Shown: positions 21,941 to 34,465, counted from the first letter of the stretch. The stretch is 64,000 nt of DNA from Thereva unica (GCA_949987705.1 OX465281.1:105051248-105115247), one strand, 5' to 3'. Translations and numbers: made by a program. Notes: a model not told the origin generated them from the sequence alone.

Positions 21941-24900
21941 ATATATATATCAGGGATCGTAAATAACTGTTATATTTGTATTTTTGACTTAAAAAATCAA
22001 ATAGTAAATGTTGTCTGATCTGCATAAAATTTATACAGGATACTCAGAGTAGCGAGTTCTACGCGGTGGTGGGGTTACTTTTAAATTGTAGACTTTTATT
22101 ATAAAAGTCAAGTTTAATAGTTAAAATTAATTTAAATTTTTTAAATAAACAATAACTGTTATATTTAACTAAAAAAGTTTTAGGTCATTAAAAACTCTTA
22201 TTTTTGTTTTCTATTTTAAAAGTCTTCCAAAACTCTTATGGGAAGACTTTTATTTTTAAAATCAAAAATAACTGTTAAAAAAGACTGTCTTGCATAAAAG
22301 TCTTTCTAAGATTTTTATTTTTCCAGTTTTTTCTATAAAAGTCTTTGAAGACTTTTATTTTTAAAATATAAAAATAAAAGTCTTTTGCTGAAAACAGATA
22401 AATAGTCCATTCAAACCGTTAAGAAAATCGAACCCTAAAGGTTTTTGGGGTCGCTGATCACGAAAATCAGGGTCCTGCGGTCCTATGACATGGGCGTCAC
22501 CCTTAAAAATGCAAAAAACACCCCTTTTTAGGGGTTTTTCGCGATTATTTCGATAGTAATGAAAACTAATGCAATGAAATACACTTTTTTTAATATATTT
22601 ATTTGCGAAGGTGGTTGATTTGTACTAAATCAACGCGAACTTTATGATAAGGGGTGATCCTAAAGGGTTGAAACCACCCCTAAATCGGCTACAAATAGAA
22701 ACTAGTTGGGATGTGGGTTCGACCCTTTCGGTCCACACGATCAACTCAAGGGGGTGAAATAGTGTCAACTCAAAACCGCTGGAGCTATAAGGCTGAAATT
22801 TTGACAGTGCATCCCTATAATGACGTAGACATCCCCTTAGAAGCGATTTTTCGAAATTCATCCCCTAAGGGGCTCAAATGGGGTTTATCCAAACCGTTGG
22901 AGCTACAGGGCTGAAATTTTGACAGTGCAGCCCTATAATGGCGTGGACATCCACTAAAAAGCGATTTTTCGAAATTCATCCCCTAATGGGGTGAAATGGG
23001 GTTTCTCCAAACCGTTAAAGCTATAGGGCTGAAATTTTGACAGTGCATCCCTTTAATGACGTGGACATCCACTAAAAAGCGATTTTTCGAAATTCATCCC
23101 CTAAGGGGGTGAAATGGGGTTTCTCCAAACCGTTAAAGCTATAGGGCTGAAATTTTGACAGTGCATCCCTTTAATGACGTGGACATCCACTAAGAAGCGA
23201 TTTTTCGAAATTCATCCCCTAAAGGGGTGAAATGGGGTTTTTCCAAACCGCTGGAGCTATAGGGCTGAAATTTTGACAGTGCATGCCTTTAATGACGTGG
23301 ACATCCACTATAAAGCGATTTTTCGAAATGCATCCCCTAAGGGGGTGAAATAGGGTTTACCCAAACCGCTGGAGCTATAGGGCTGAAATTTTGACAGTGC
23401 ATCCCTTTAATGACGTGGACATCCACTAAGAAGCGATTTTTTGAAATTAATCCCCTAAGGGGGTTAAATGGGGTAACCCAAACCGCTGGAGCTGAAGGGC
23501 TTTAATTTTGACAGTGCATCTCTATAATGACGTGGACATTCACTAAGAATCGATTTTTCGAAATTCATCCCCTAACGGAGTGAAATGGGGTTACCAAACT
23601 ACTAATTTAAGTAGAAATTAAACAGGGAGCCAAAAAATTCAAAAATATAAAATCAGCCGCACCAATTTATCCACCTAATAAATCATTTTTTACATAGTTT
23701 TAGTTAGAATTTCTATAGCCTGATCAACGTGCTAGGCTTTAAGCACAATATCACAATTGTTTTTATAGTGTAATTTTCGAACTACGATAGCTATTTTATT
23801 TGTTTTCAGCAAAAGACTGACCTGCCTAAATGTCATTGTAAAAAAACGGAACACCCCACATTATTCAGAAGTAACTCAAATACATTAGGGTACATATTTC
23901 CAATTATTGTGTGATTGTCGTTTTTATCCTGCATTTTGACTTTATTTAAAAATTCCACGAAAAGAAATATTTCTCCATGTATTTTTTATTTTGCTTCGGT
24001 TTAGGAGTGGTTTAACCCCTTTAAAAAAGGGTTTAAAGTGAAATTTTCCAAATGTTTCAATGAATAAAAATGGAAAATAAAATTTTAATGCAAAACAATA
24101 AATGTCAATTTTTTTTCAATTACAATTTTAATGCAAGGGGTAGTTTCACCCCCTTAAGGGTTTAAAATAATAAATTTATGGCTGATAATACCTTTAGAAC
24201 CAAATTTCAAGCAAAAAGCAAAAAACAAAAAAATTTTCTAATTTTTTTTATATAAAGTTGATTTTTATAATTGTGGGGGTAGTTTTAACCCCTTAAGGGT
24301 TGAAAATAATTTAGTTTTGCCTGACAGTACGCCCACAATCGTATTTGAAGCATATACTTGAAGAATATTTTTGTACAATTTTTTCTATTTGTAGCCGATT
24401 TAGGGGTGGTTTCAACCCTTTAGGATCACCCCTTATCATAAAGTTCGCGTTGATTTAGTACAAATCAACCACCTTCGCAAATAAATATTAAAAAAAGTGT
24501 ATTTAATTGCATTAGTTTTCATTATTATCGAAATAATCGCGAAAAGCCCCTAAAAAGGGGTGTTTTTGCATTTTTAAGGGTGACGCCCAAGTTTTAGGAC
24601 CGCAGGACCCCGATTTTTGTGATCAGCGACCCCAAAACCCTTTAGGGTTCGATTTTCTTAACGGTTTGAATGGACTATTTATCTGTTTTCAGCAAAAGAC
24701 TTTTATTTTTATATTTTAAAAATAAAAGTCTTCAAAGACTTTTATAGAAAAAACTGGAAAAATAAAAATCTTAGAAAGACTTTTATGCAAGACCGAAAAA
24801 AATAAAAGTCTTTTTTAACAGTTATTTTTGATTTTAAAAATAAAAGTCAATTTTAATTATTTTTTCGAACAAAAAAAGAAAAAAATCTTTAATAACAATT

Positions 24901-25069
24901 TTAAAAGATTTAAAACAATACTAGTCAAAGATAATAGTTAAAAATAACTTTAAATATTTTTGGTAAAATTTAACTGTTACTGTTGTTTTATATCATATAA
25001 GTTTCAAAATAATGATTATTTTCTGATTTTTTCGATATAAGTTATAACAGTTACGATCCCTGATATATA
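21941..25069. mobile_element. Foldback element with ~700-bp arms and tandem-repeat loop
   Basis: The left end (ATATATATCAGGGATCGTAA) and right end (TTACGATCCCTGATATATAT) are complementary, and homology continues inward. 21,941-22,700 pairs with 24,388-25,069, including the AAAGTCTTTGAAGACTTTT modules and TTTAGGGTTCGATTTTCTTA near 24,640. The loop (22,701-24,387) starts with a phrase also found at 55,085 and 61,420 (CTAGTTGGGATGTGGGTT complement) and holds the ~118-bp tandem array. No transposase is visible, so it is non-autonomous. Confidence 0.8.
22755..23600 (+). repeat. Tandem array, ~118-bp unit, seven copies
   Basis: The landmark TTTTGACAGTGCAT(C)CCT recurs at about 22,799, 22,917, 23,035, 23,154, 23,271, 23,389 and 23,506, a spacing of about 118 bp. 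Each unit includes GACGTGGACATCCACTAA and GCGATTTTTCGAAATTCATC. The same unit occurs on the opposite strand in the Helitron-like element at 45,382-47,690. Confidence 0.9.
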
Positions 25070-25938
25070 TATTTTTTTGGAAATATTTTTATTCTTGCCG
25101 AAAACTGTGGTATGTACTAGAAAAATTTATAAGAAGCTGTCGTTATTGGTTATTAAGGTGATGATACGCGTTTTGCCTCCGTTTTGTCTGAATTTTCCGT
25201 CCTTGGCATAGCATCCTGGAAGGCATAAACCTTTTTTAAGTAACAAGAAGAAAACGCGTCAACCGTGCAATATTGATGACAACTGGTGGTTAAGAACGGC
25301 TTTATTCCTAATAAAGAGGAAAATTGTGGCTGCATTTTCCCATATTTTGGTTGACTTCAGTTTTTTTGGCGGTGCAACACACAGATTTATAAGAGGAAAA
25401 AATCCAAACACACCAATCACAAATATGTATGCTTAGATTTAAGACTTTAAACGATTAACTTCTTTGGATCCGTTCATAGTTCATAGCATTTATATTGCTA
25501 TTTACGTTTATGTTCTCTTTTTTTTTGACAAATTTATATTCTTGTTATTTTACAGATATTTAATTTTCCTTAAATGACTTTGGGATTTAATAGATCATTT
25601 GTAAAAAACTAAACGACGTAAGGGTACCCGTACGACGCGTTTTCTTTTCAACATCTTTCGTCCCCAGCATTGCATGATTATAGTTAATTATAGTTTACCG
25701 TTTCGTGTAGTTGAGAATTTTTTTTATTGTTGTATCTGATACCATTAGTATGGCATGGTGAATGAATATTGAGTATCTTTGGTAAATTGTTGTATTCTTG
25801 TGCGCTGATGACCTGTAATGAACAGGAATGTTAAAATGTTAATTGATTATAATATAAATATAATGTCCGTGTATTAAATTTTTTTGTGGAATGGTTGGGA
25901 CGGGTGGTATTTCTTTTCAGGGTGTCCTAGATAGTGAC

Positions 25939-26139
25939 TTTCCCTGAAGCTGATAGTCTTCGATACTATGAGCTGTCAGGGAAACAGATAGCCATGATAC
26001 GGCTCAGGCGAGGACCGAAGGACGACGGGAGTTGAAGAAGATTTTTCCTAGTCACAGGTAAGTGGTGAACCAACCGCGGTAAGGCCCGGCCACACACCCC
26101 ACGACCCCTCCGGCGAGCTAGATAACTCCGTGTGGCCGG
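25939..26139 (+). other. Two strong stem-loops in the putative solo LTR
   Basis: TTTCCCTGA (25,939-25,947) pairs with TCAGGGAAA (25,976-25,984), with an inner GATAGT / ACTAT stem. CCGGCCACAC (26,086-26,095) pairs perfectly with GTGTGGCCGG (26,130-26,139). These lie near the 3' end, where R/U5 RNA would fold. Confidence 0.6.
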
Positions 26140-26239
26140 CGTAGGAGTTCCGGAATTTTGTTTCCTTTCTTATGTATGGTATTGGCTCCTTGGTCATGCT
26201 TTTCCGGGCTTATGGCTAAGGGGGGAATACCTCGCATAA

Positions 26240-28380
26240 GTGGCGCCCACTATTTTATCGCGCCATTATGCTATTACAATGGTAGTGTTGGATGCGGTAG
26301 TAGTGCCGGAGATTTGTTTTGACGTTTTGGCTATTCCGTCAGTATGTGAGCCTAAGTTTTCTAAGTTTTTACTAGCCGATGCCCGGCCCTTCAGTTTCCA
26401 CCCAGATGATGGTATAGGATTATTAATTGGAGCGGATAACTATTGGAGGATTACTACTGGAGATTTTGAGCGAATTTCTGAGAGGCTGACGGCTATTAAT
26501 ACCGTCTTTGGTTGGACGTTACAGGGCCCTTCTCCTATTGACGCGGAGAATTTTTACAGTGGTTTGACAGCAGTATCTTTTCATGTAAATTCTGTAAATG
26601 ATTTCCCTGTGGAAAAGTTTTGGGATCTTGATTCGTTGGGGATTACAAATTATGCAGATGAAGCGGATATTTTTACCGAGAGCTATGCAGATAATTCCAT
26701 ATCAAAAAGGGGTAGCCGATATGAAGTATGACTACCATGGAAGGATAGAAATGCCATACTAAATGATAATAAAATAGGTGCGTATGTACGATTTAAAACT
26801 TGCCTTCCCGATTACTTAATTATGATGAAGCCCTACGTGAATTTATATCGTCCGGATTCGCAGAAAAGGTCGAAGAAAATTCTACGTCAAAGCGCTGTTA
26901 TTATCTGCCTCATCGAGCAGTGTATCGTGAAGACAAAGCGACAACAAAAATACGAATAGTCTTCGACGCGTCAGCGCATGCAGAAGGCTGCCAATCGCTT
27001 AACGATCAGTTATTGACAGGAGCTAATTTATTGCCAGACGTTTTAAAGATATTGCTCAATTTTCGCTTAGGATACATCGGACTAATCGCTGACACAGAAA
27101 AAGCATTCTTACAAATAATGCTTAATGAAGTAGACCGAGATGTGCATCGATTTTACTGGTATGCTAGCAAGATAGAATCAGCCGAGAATTTACCGCTGGT
27201 TCAGATTTACAGAATGACTCGTGTAACTTTTGGCGTGACTTCCAGCCCGTTTCTTTTAAGCGCGACTCTGCAAAAACACCTTGATGAAGAAAAGAATAAT
27301 TACCCAAAAACAACAGCTTTACTGAAGTCGTCTATTTATATGGATGACTTGATATGTAGCATTAACACCAAAGAAGAAGCTCTAACAGTTCATCATGAAG
27401 CGAAAACAATATTACGGAACGCGTCCATGAATTTAAGGAAGTGGAACAGCAGTTGTCCAACGATGAGAGCTGAAATTTGGAAAAGTGAAAATCCACCCGA
27501 TTTACAGAAAGTTCTAGGCCTTATATGATTTGTACATACGGATGAATTAGCTGTTGATATCGTTCCCGTGGAAGAATTCTTATCTAAAAATCCCAATGCC
27601 TCGAAGAGAAGCTTGCTTCAAGTTATATCAAGATTTTACGACCCTCTAGGGGTGCTTGGTCCGTTTATTGTGAAGTTAAAGATTTTATTTCAACAGGTCT
27701 GGAAGCAAAAATTGGATTGGGACGAAGGATTTTTGGGTGACGTTTTTACAAACTGGAACGGCTATTGCAAAGACGTTGTAAATCTTAAATGTTTTTCTAT
27801 GCCCAGGTGTGTTTGGTCACAAATTAAGCCCGTTAGTTGTGAGCTTCACCTGTTTGCAGACGCAAGCCTATACGCCTATGGTGCAGTGGCATACGTAAAG
27901 ACTACGGATGAACATGGCAACTCGATGGTAAGATTACTATGTGCTAAGAACCGAGTAGCGCCCTTGAAGTTACAAAAGGAGGCAGACCTTACCCTCCCCA
28001 AGCTAGAACTTACTGCAGCGCTAATCGCCGCTCGTCTATCATGTTATATTATCAAAGGGTCTACAATTTCGTTTGAACGTATTGTATTTTGGACGGATTC
28101 AAAAATCGCTCTACATTGGATCATCGGTGATATAAGCAAATGGAAACCTTATGTTGTACATAGAGTACAAGAAATAAAAGCCTTAACGACAAATTTCGAG
28201 TGGCGGCATTGCTCTGGCAAAGACAACCCGGCAGATCTGTTGACGAGAGGTGTATCAGCGAACATCTTGCTGCATTCGCAGGTTTGGATGCACGGTCCTA
28301 AGTGGCTAGCAAACCCTTATGAGAATTTGCCACAAATACCACCTGAAAGTTCCCGAACAGGTACTTTCGCTGTTGATTAG
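26240..28380 (+). pseudogene. pol: BEL/Pao element 2: protease end, reverse transcriptase, RNase H
   Basis: From 26,283 the frame continues the region after the protease (VVPEICFDVLAIP; GADNYWRITTGDFERISERL). It breaks near 26,730-26,800 and resumes with RT: VFDASAHAEGCQSLNDQLLT, LIADTEKAFLQI (catalytic D), YMDD in SSIYMDDLICSI. An in-frame TGA at 27,526-27,528 replaces the tryptophan found at the same place in BEL element 1. The frame then continues to 28,380 with the Pao RNase H motifs FADASLYAYGAVAY and DSKIALHW. A frameshift near 28,330-28,375 precedes the integrase part. Confidence 0.88.
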
Positions 28381-29950
28381 TACTAATTTTGACAGCACCT
28401 CTTCAGGTGAGCCTTTTCTCCAGATTGACCATTTCAGTGATTGGAAGAGGCTGTTGCGCATAACGTCGTATTGCCTGCGCTTTATTGATAAAATACAAAA
28501 GAAGAGTTCCTATTTATCTATCTTTCTTTCAGCCGAAGAAATCAGCAGAGCTGAGAAGTATTGGCTAAAGTACGCCCAACGCAAAGAGTATAGCAAAGAG
28601 ATTAATTCTTTGCTCAAAGGGAACCCAATTGAGAAGTCCTCTCTGATTCTGATGCTGAACCCCAAACTAGATAGTGATGGAATCTTGCGATTGAATAGCC
28701 GATTGCCTCCGACTCAAGTTAATGATTATAATGTTTATCCGGTCATTCTTCCCAAACGAAATGCGATTAGCAAATTGATTGTCAAAGACGTGCACCTTCG
28801 AATGAAACACAGTGGAACGAATGCAGTTTTGACAGAACTTCGAAACAAATTCTGGATTATTCAAGCTAGACAGTTGGTAAAGTCTATAATCAACAAATGC
28901 TTCACTTGCAAGCGCCTTAAAGTCGGACCAGCCTCCCAGCCGTTCGCACCTCTACCGAATGATAGAATTCAAACCGTGAGACCATTTTATACCACAGGTG
29001 TTGATTTCGCAGGACCACTCTATGTGAAGGAACATTCGAAGGACGAATTAACAATTAAGGTCTACATTCTGCTTTTTACGTGTGGTACTATAAGGGCAAT
29101 CCATTTAGAGCTGGTGCGTGACCTATCTACTAAAAGCTGCCTAATGGCAATCAGACGCTTCATCGGACGGAGAGGTAAACCTAAAATGATATATTCTGAC
29201 AATGCTAAGACGTTTAAACGTGCCGCAAAGGAGCTTTTGGAACTAAATAGTATTATAAAAAATGAATCGATACAAGGATTTTTAAGTAACGAAGGAATTA
29301 AGTGGAAATTTATCGTTGAAAGAGCGCCTTGGTGGGGTGGGTTCTACGAAAGATTAGTGCGAAGCGTGAAGGACATATTGAAGATCACAATCGGCCGTTC
29401 TATATTAAATTTTGATGAGCTTCAAACACTTTTAATCGAGGCGGAATATGTCATTAACTCCAGGCCTTTAACATATGTATCGAGTGACGCGCTAGACTTT
29501 TCACCTTTAACGCCCTCGCAGTTTTTACTCGGAACTTCCGCGGCGGCTCCAGCAACTACTGTGGCAGAAACTTGGATTTCCATGGATGGTCAACAAATTC
29601 GGCAACTGTGGAACGAGAGACTTAGATCCCTTAAGTTTTTTTGGGAACGTTGGCGAAAAGAATATTTACTACAACTCAGATCCCTACATCACGGCAAGCC
29701 AGAAGCTTCAACAAGGTTTAGAGAAAATGATGTTGTTCTACTGAAAGATGATTTCCGGCCAAGAGTTTTATGGAAGTTAGCTAAGGTTAAGGAAGTATAT
29801 CCAGGACGAGACGGGAGGATTCGTTCGTGTAGGTTGATCCTGCCCCATGGTGTTGAGCTGCGGCGTCCAGTGCAGTTCCTATATCCACTAGAATTGAATT
29901 CGGGAGATCTTCCGGCCGGCGAGGATGTTGTAAAAACTGGACACAACTAA
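28319..29950 (+). pseudogene. pol: BEL/Pao element 2: integrase, complete core and C-terminus
   Basis: A 543-codon open frame holds the zinc domain (HSGTNAVLTELRNKFW ... CFTCKRL), the DDE triad (TGVDFAGPL; IYSDNAKTFKRAAKEL; APWWGGFYERLVRSVKDILK), the PLTYVSSDALDFSPLTPSQF segment and the C-terminal module (FWERWRKEYLLQLRSL; RPRVLWKLAKV; RPVQFLYPLEL). It ends inside the 3' LTR (VVKTGHN). Unlike BEL element 1 the glutamate helix region is undeleted. Only the upstream frameshift and stop disable it. Confidence 0.9.
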
Positions 29951-30175
29951 TACTAATTCTAATACTTGTAAAAACTGGAAACAACTAATACTAATTCAAA
30001 TATGCATGTGTGTTAAGCTCATATTTGAATTCGTATTAGAATACATACAAAAATACAGGTTTAGGTAACTGACTAGCAGTTACAATCGAAATTTCTAAGA
30101 GAGAACACGGAATAAATTTGCTATATTAAATTCAGACTTTTATTTTGAACCCAATTAAAATTATTTAATTTAACA
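29926..30175 (+). repeat. 3' LTR of BEL/Pao element 2
   Basis: 250 bp, TGTTGTAAAAACTGG...TTTAACA, followed by ACAGT (30,176-30,180), identical to the 5 bp before the 5' LTR. This confirms the boundaries 20,631-30,175 and insertion into the gypsy integrase gene. Confidence 0.92.
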
Positions 30176-30700
30176 ACAGTCTTTGTTGATCTTTGGCCAA
30201 AAATATTTCTTAGTGATAGCTTGCCTTGTGGCGCGTATGCCTGGATGCGACAAGCTATGTTCAGCATTGAATGCTAATTTTCTTAATGATGAAGGTATAT
30301 ATGGGCGTAATGTACCCGTGCTAATCTCACACCAAACTTCATGAGTTGTGAAAGGAATTGGTGTGAGTATTAGTTTTACCTTCGAGCTACTACTGGGATG
30401 CTCTTGGAGTCGTTGTAACTCTTTGTCACCTTCTTGTGCCTTCGCAAGATGTGGCAAATCGAAGGTGATTGTGTCAACGTTGTCGGCCGCTAATGAGCGA
30501 GATAAATAATCTGCGACAACGTTTTGTTTCCCAGAGACATGTCTGATGTCTGTTGTGAACTGGGAAATTAGGCTCAGGTGTCTTGTTTGGCGGGGAGATC
30601 TTTCGGTTTTTGTGTGAAGAGCGTGTATTAAAGGCTTGTGGTCAGTGTAGACCACAAAATTTCTTCCTTCAACAAAGTACCGAAAATGTTTTATTGCCGA
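30176..30700 (-). pseudogene. pol: CsRn1-like gypsy pol: RNase H end and integrase zinc domain
   Basis: On the minus strand the frame starts in RNase H (AIKHFRYFVEGRNF, then VVYTDHKPLIHALH), passes the tether (DIRHVSGKQNVVADYLSRS) and enters the integrase zinc domain (HSLSHPGIRATRQAITKKYF, WPKINKDC). It is cut by BEL element 2 and continues at 20,630. Upstream, gag, protease and RT are missing: at about 30,699-30,717 the frame joins directly to the primer-binding-site region, so the parent element was an internally deleted derivative of only about 2.2 kb. Confidence 0.87.
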
Positions 30701-30712
30701 AAGGCCGTCGGA

Positions 30713-30728
30713 CGCGTCGGGGTCACCA
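30713..30728 (-). promoter_or_regulatory. Primer-binding site of the CsRn1-like element (tRNA-Trp)
   Basis: On the minus strand TGGTGACCCCGACGCG lies 3 bases after the 5' LTR end. It is complementary, with one mismatch near its end, to the 3' terminus of insect tRNA-Trp, the primer used by CsRn1-group elements. Confidence 0.7.
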
Positions 30729-30857
30729 ATTTGTTGGGCTTCGTCCCCAACAAGAGTCTTAGGTTAGGTTAGGTTAGATATGGCTGAGCTGTTGGTATTG
30801 AGCTCATACACTTAGGCCAAAAGGATAGGCCCATTGTGATGCCATAGTGATCCCACT

Positions 30858-33800
30858 TTAAACTTGTTGTTCAAGTGTCGTTTCTTCGCTAAACCATCTC
30901 GAGGAAGTAATGAATCTTCTAAGTTGCGGGATGCCGATCCTTGAGATCTCCGTAAGCGTGTTTAAAAAGGGCTCGCCAAATGCGCTTAGTCTCTTTCTGC
31001 ATAGGGCTGGACAGTGACAGAGGAGATGTAGTACACTTTCCTCCTCGTCCGGATTTTTACAGCTTCTGCAAAAATCGTAGGTCTCAAGACCTAAGCGGGT
31101 CGCATGCGTCCCTATCAGACAGTGTCCGGTAAGCACTCCCACTATAGCTGAGAGGTCTGGTCTACCGAGACTCAGTAATGACGTGGTCCGCCGAAGATCA
31201 TAAGAGGGCCAGGTTAGTTTGGCCACCATGCATTTATCAAGATCTCTCCAATGCTTTTTCGCTTGTAGCATTGTGTGCTGTTTGCATTGGAGTTTAAAAG
31301 TGGCCCAAGGCATACCAACTCTTTCCTTTTCCGGAAGGAGAGTAGCGGTCGTGCCCTTCCTAGCCAGTTCGTCAGCTTTACAATTTCCCTCTATATTACG
31401 GTGCCCAGGCACCCAAACGAGGAGGGTCCTGAACTGTTGAGCCATCTCGTTAAGAGACATTCAGAGGTAGTTCTAGAGCTGTTTGTGCAAGAGCGCAGGG
31501 CTTTCAGAGCCGCCTGACTATCTGAAAAGATGTAAATAGCCCGATTTCTGTCGCCTTGCTGGTTGACCAGTAGAACAGCCTCATGTATTGCTAAAACCTC
31601 TGCTTGGTATACACTACAGTGATCGGGTAGTCGAAAGGAGACTTCAATCCCAAGCTCTGGGGAAAATACTCCTCCTCCTACTCGACCTTCGAGTTTAGAG
31701 CCATCAGTAAAGAAGTTTGTGGCACCGTGAGAACTGTGTGGTCTGTTTTTCCATTCACAACGTGAAGGGATGTGGACTCCGTAGTTTCTTGTGAAGTTGA
31801 TTTCGGGTATGCAGAAGTCCGTTTTTATGGGGATGGTAACCGAGTCCAGCACTTTCGTGTGTCCTCCTACGATTCCGGTCCAAAAGCCAGATTCTTTTAT
31901 TCTAAGGGCTGCGATGGTTGCGCTTTCCTTAGCCACAAGATTTAAAGGAGGAAGGAATAGCATAACATTTAGAGCGTCTGTAGGAGTGGAGCGAAGGGCT
32001 CCTGTTATGCATAACTCCGCACATCTTTGTACTTTCTGTAGTTTGTTGAGCACAGTGGACTTATTTAGGGTTGGCCACCATACTAAGACCCCGTATAGGA
32101 GTATTGGACGGACAATCGCTGTATAGATCCATCGTACTATGTTCGGGGAGAAACCCCATTTCTTCCCTATGGATTTTTTGCAAGCGAAAAGCGCTATGTT
32201 CGCTTTCTTAATGCGCTCTTCTGTGTTTTCATTCCAGAGGAGCTTCTTGTCCAGGGTTATTCCCAGATATTTGGCACTGTTGCTGAATTTGAGCCTGACA
32301 TTGTTTAGCCGGGGTGGAGTTAGTGGTGGAGTTTTATATCTCCTCGTGAAGAGAACTAATTCTGTTTTATCAGGGTTAACGCTGAGTCCGCGGGTGGCAG
32401 CCCAGTTTGAAAGAGTTTGTAATGCCGCCTCCATGAGATCACAGAGGACTTGTGGGAATTTTCCTTTTATGATGATGACAATGTCATCCGCGTACGCCAG
32501 TACATGATGTCCCACTGCCTCCAAGCGTCGCAGCAGCTGGTTCACAGTCGCGACCCATAAAAGTGGAGAAAGTACTCCTCCTTGCGGGGTACCTCTGTTG
32601 ACGGCCCGTCGAACCGAGCAGTTGTCAAGGGTTGAGCTCACGATCCTGCCGGTAAGCATTTGATGTATAAGAGACACCAGCGGCGCCTCTATTCTCAGCT
32701 TCGCCAAGGCCAGGGTAATGGCGTCCGGGAGCACGTTGTTAAAAGCTCCCTCTATGTCAAGGAAAGCAACTAGGGTGTATTCCTTAATTTGGAGTGACTT
32801 TTCTATGGTTGAAACCAATGAGTGAAGGGCAGTATCCGTGGATCTGCCCTTTGTATAGGCGTGCTGCGCGCCAGAAAGCTCCGAGGTTGGTATGGTCTGC
32901 CTCAGATATATTTCAATTAGCCGTTCTAGAGTCTTCAATAAAAAGGATGATAGGCTGATTGGCCTGAAGTCTTTGGGTGTTGTATGGGAGGCTTTTCCTG
33001 CCTTGGGTATAAAAACCACTTTTACCTCTTTCCAGCTAGAAGGAATACAATTGATCTGCAGGCACCCGGAAAACATGGCCTGCAACCAGGGCATTATATA
33101 ATTAAGCGAGCGTTGCAGTTGTGCCGGTACTATGCCGTCAGGGCCTGGTGATTTGTAGGGCTGGAAGGTGCTTACAGCCCATTCAATTCTCGCTTTGCTT
33201 ATGATGGATTTGACCAGCTGTGGTGAGGTCGGAGGGTCTAAGGCGATGGTTGTCTCAGTTACGGTACTACTCGGGAAGTGGGTGTCCATGAGTAGTGTCA
33301 AAGATTCGGTGCTTGAGTCTGTCCAATCGCCGTTTTCTTTGCGTAAGTAACTAAGCATTATTGGCGCTTTAGTAAGTATTTTACGTAGCCTTGAGGCTTC
33401 CGATGTGGACTCTATATTACTGCAAAAGGTGGCCCAGGAGGTACGTTTGGCCTTCCTTATTGCCATTTTGTATCTATTCAGCTTCGACTTGTAGCAGCCC
33501 CAGGAGGTTACGTTGTTGCTGCGTCTAGCTGAATTAAATTCCTTTCTACACTCTCTGCGGAGTGTTTCAAGTTCTGGAGACCACCATGGGGGTTTGGAAG
33601 CCTCTTTATGAGGTCTGTTCGGACAAGCTTTATTTATGGCATAGGAGCATTGTTCTGTGAAAGTGTACACAATGCTGTCGAGTTGTTCCCGGGTTTTGGG
33701 AATACATGGTGGATTAGGGGCTAGGTTCTTTGTGATTAGCCTAGTATAGTAACCCCAATTTGTCTTTTTAAGGTTTTTTATTTTGGACGGGGTGGTTGAG

Positions 33801-34465
33801 CTAGATTCTTCCAAAAGGAACTCTATAAACCTGTGGTCTGAGAAAGAGTGCTCCTTCAAGACCTTCCAAGACAGTATTTGGTCAGAGTGACAGTCCGAGA
33901 CAAGGGTAATGTCCAGCACTTCCTCCCTGTTTTTGGTAACAAAGGTGGGGTCATTTCCCCTGTTACAGATTGCAAGCCTCGTGCCTAATAGGTAGTTAAA
34001 CATGACTTCACCACGGTCATTTGTGTCCGTGCTGCCCCATTGTGTGTGGTGCGCATTTGCATCACCTCCCATAACCAGGACTGTGGTAGCATCGGTGTAA
34101 CTTACCAGGTTCTGAAAGGTTTTTGGAGGTAAAGGGCCATCATCTTCGTGGGCAAGATAAAAGGAGGCCAGCCTGAGTTTTTTCTGTTTTAACTCTAGGT
34201 CGACTACGGTAAAATCTCCGTCACTGAATTGAGGGAGAAAGAAGGCATTAATGTCATTTTTGACCATAATACCTGTTCTAGGTTTTCCCTTGCCTTTGGT
34301 ATAGAAGAGATTAAATTTGGGCGTCCTTAAGCCACAGATCCTGTCACCAGCGATCCATGGCTCTTGGACTAGGGCAACATCGACTTCGCCTGATGCCAGG
34401 CAAAGCAAAAGAGCAGCAGACGCCGCTTTACAATGATGAAGGTTTATTTGTATCACCTTCATCAT
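30858..34465 (-). pseudogene. LOA-type LINE ORF2: endonuclease, RT, RNase H; one frameshift
   Basis: The 1,024-codon frame (34,465-31,391) has an apurinic-type endonuclease (about residues 1-220, including QEPW and MGGDANAHHTQWGS), then RT with FLDIEGAFNNV, GTPQGGVLSPLLW and the catalytic YADDIVII, then the start of RNase H (FFTDGSKLEGRVGGGVF; YQAEVLAIHEAV). Near 31,420-31,450 a frameshift moves the protein into the frame 31,460-30,858. That frame finishes RNase H (VWVPGHRNIEGNCKADELA) and ends with a CCHC-like CRSCKNPDEEESVLHLLCHC. An RNase H after RT supports the LOA/I group. One frameshift is the only obvious lesion. Confidence 0.9.

Larger units (their letters stand above)
21391..26278 (+). 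mobile_element. Probable solo LTR (about 1.76 kb) split by a foldback element
   Basis: The insert begins TGTAACGG and ends TTACA, and is flanked by ATGG on both sides (21,387-21,390 and 26,279-26,282). After removing the foldback element (21,941-25,069) it is about 1.76 kb with no coding frame. TG...CA ends, a 4-bp duplication and no internal genes fit a solo LTR of a gypsy-type element with large LTRs. It carries strong hairpins at 25,939-25,984 and 26,086-26,139. A heavily deleted full element is the alternative. It interrupts the protease/pol of BEL element 2, so it is younger. Confidence 0.55.
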
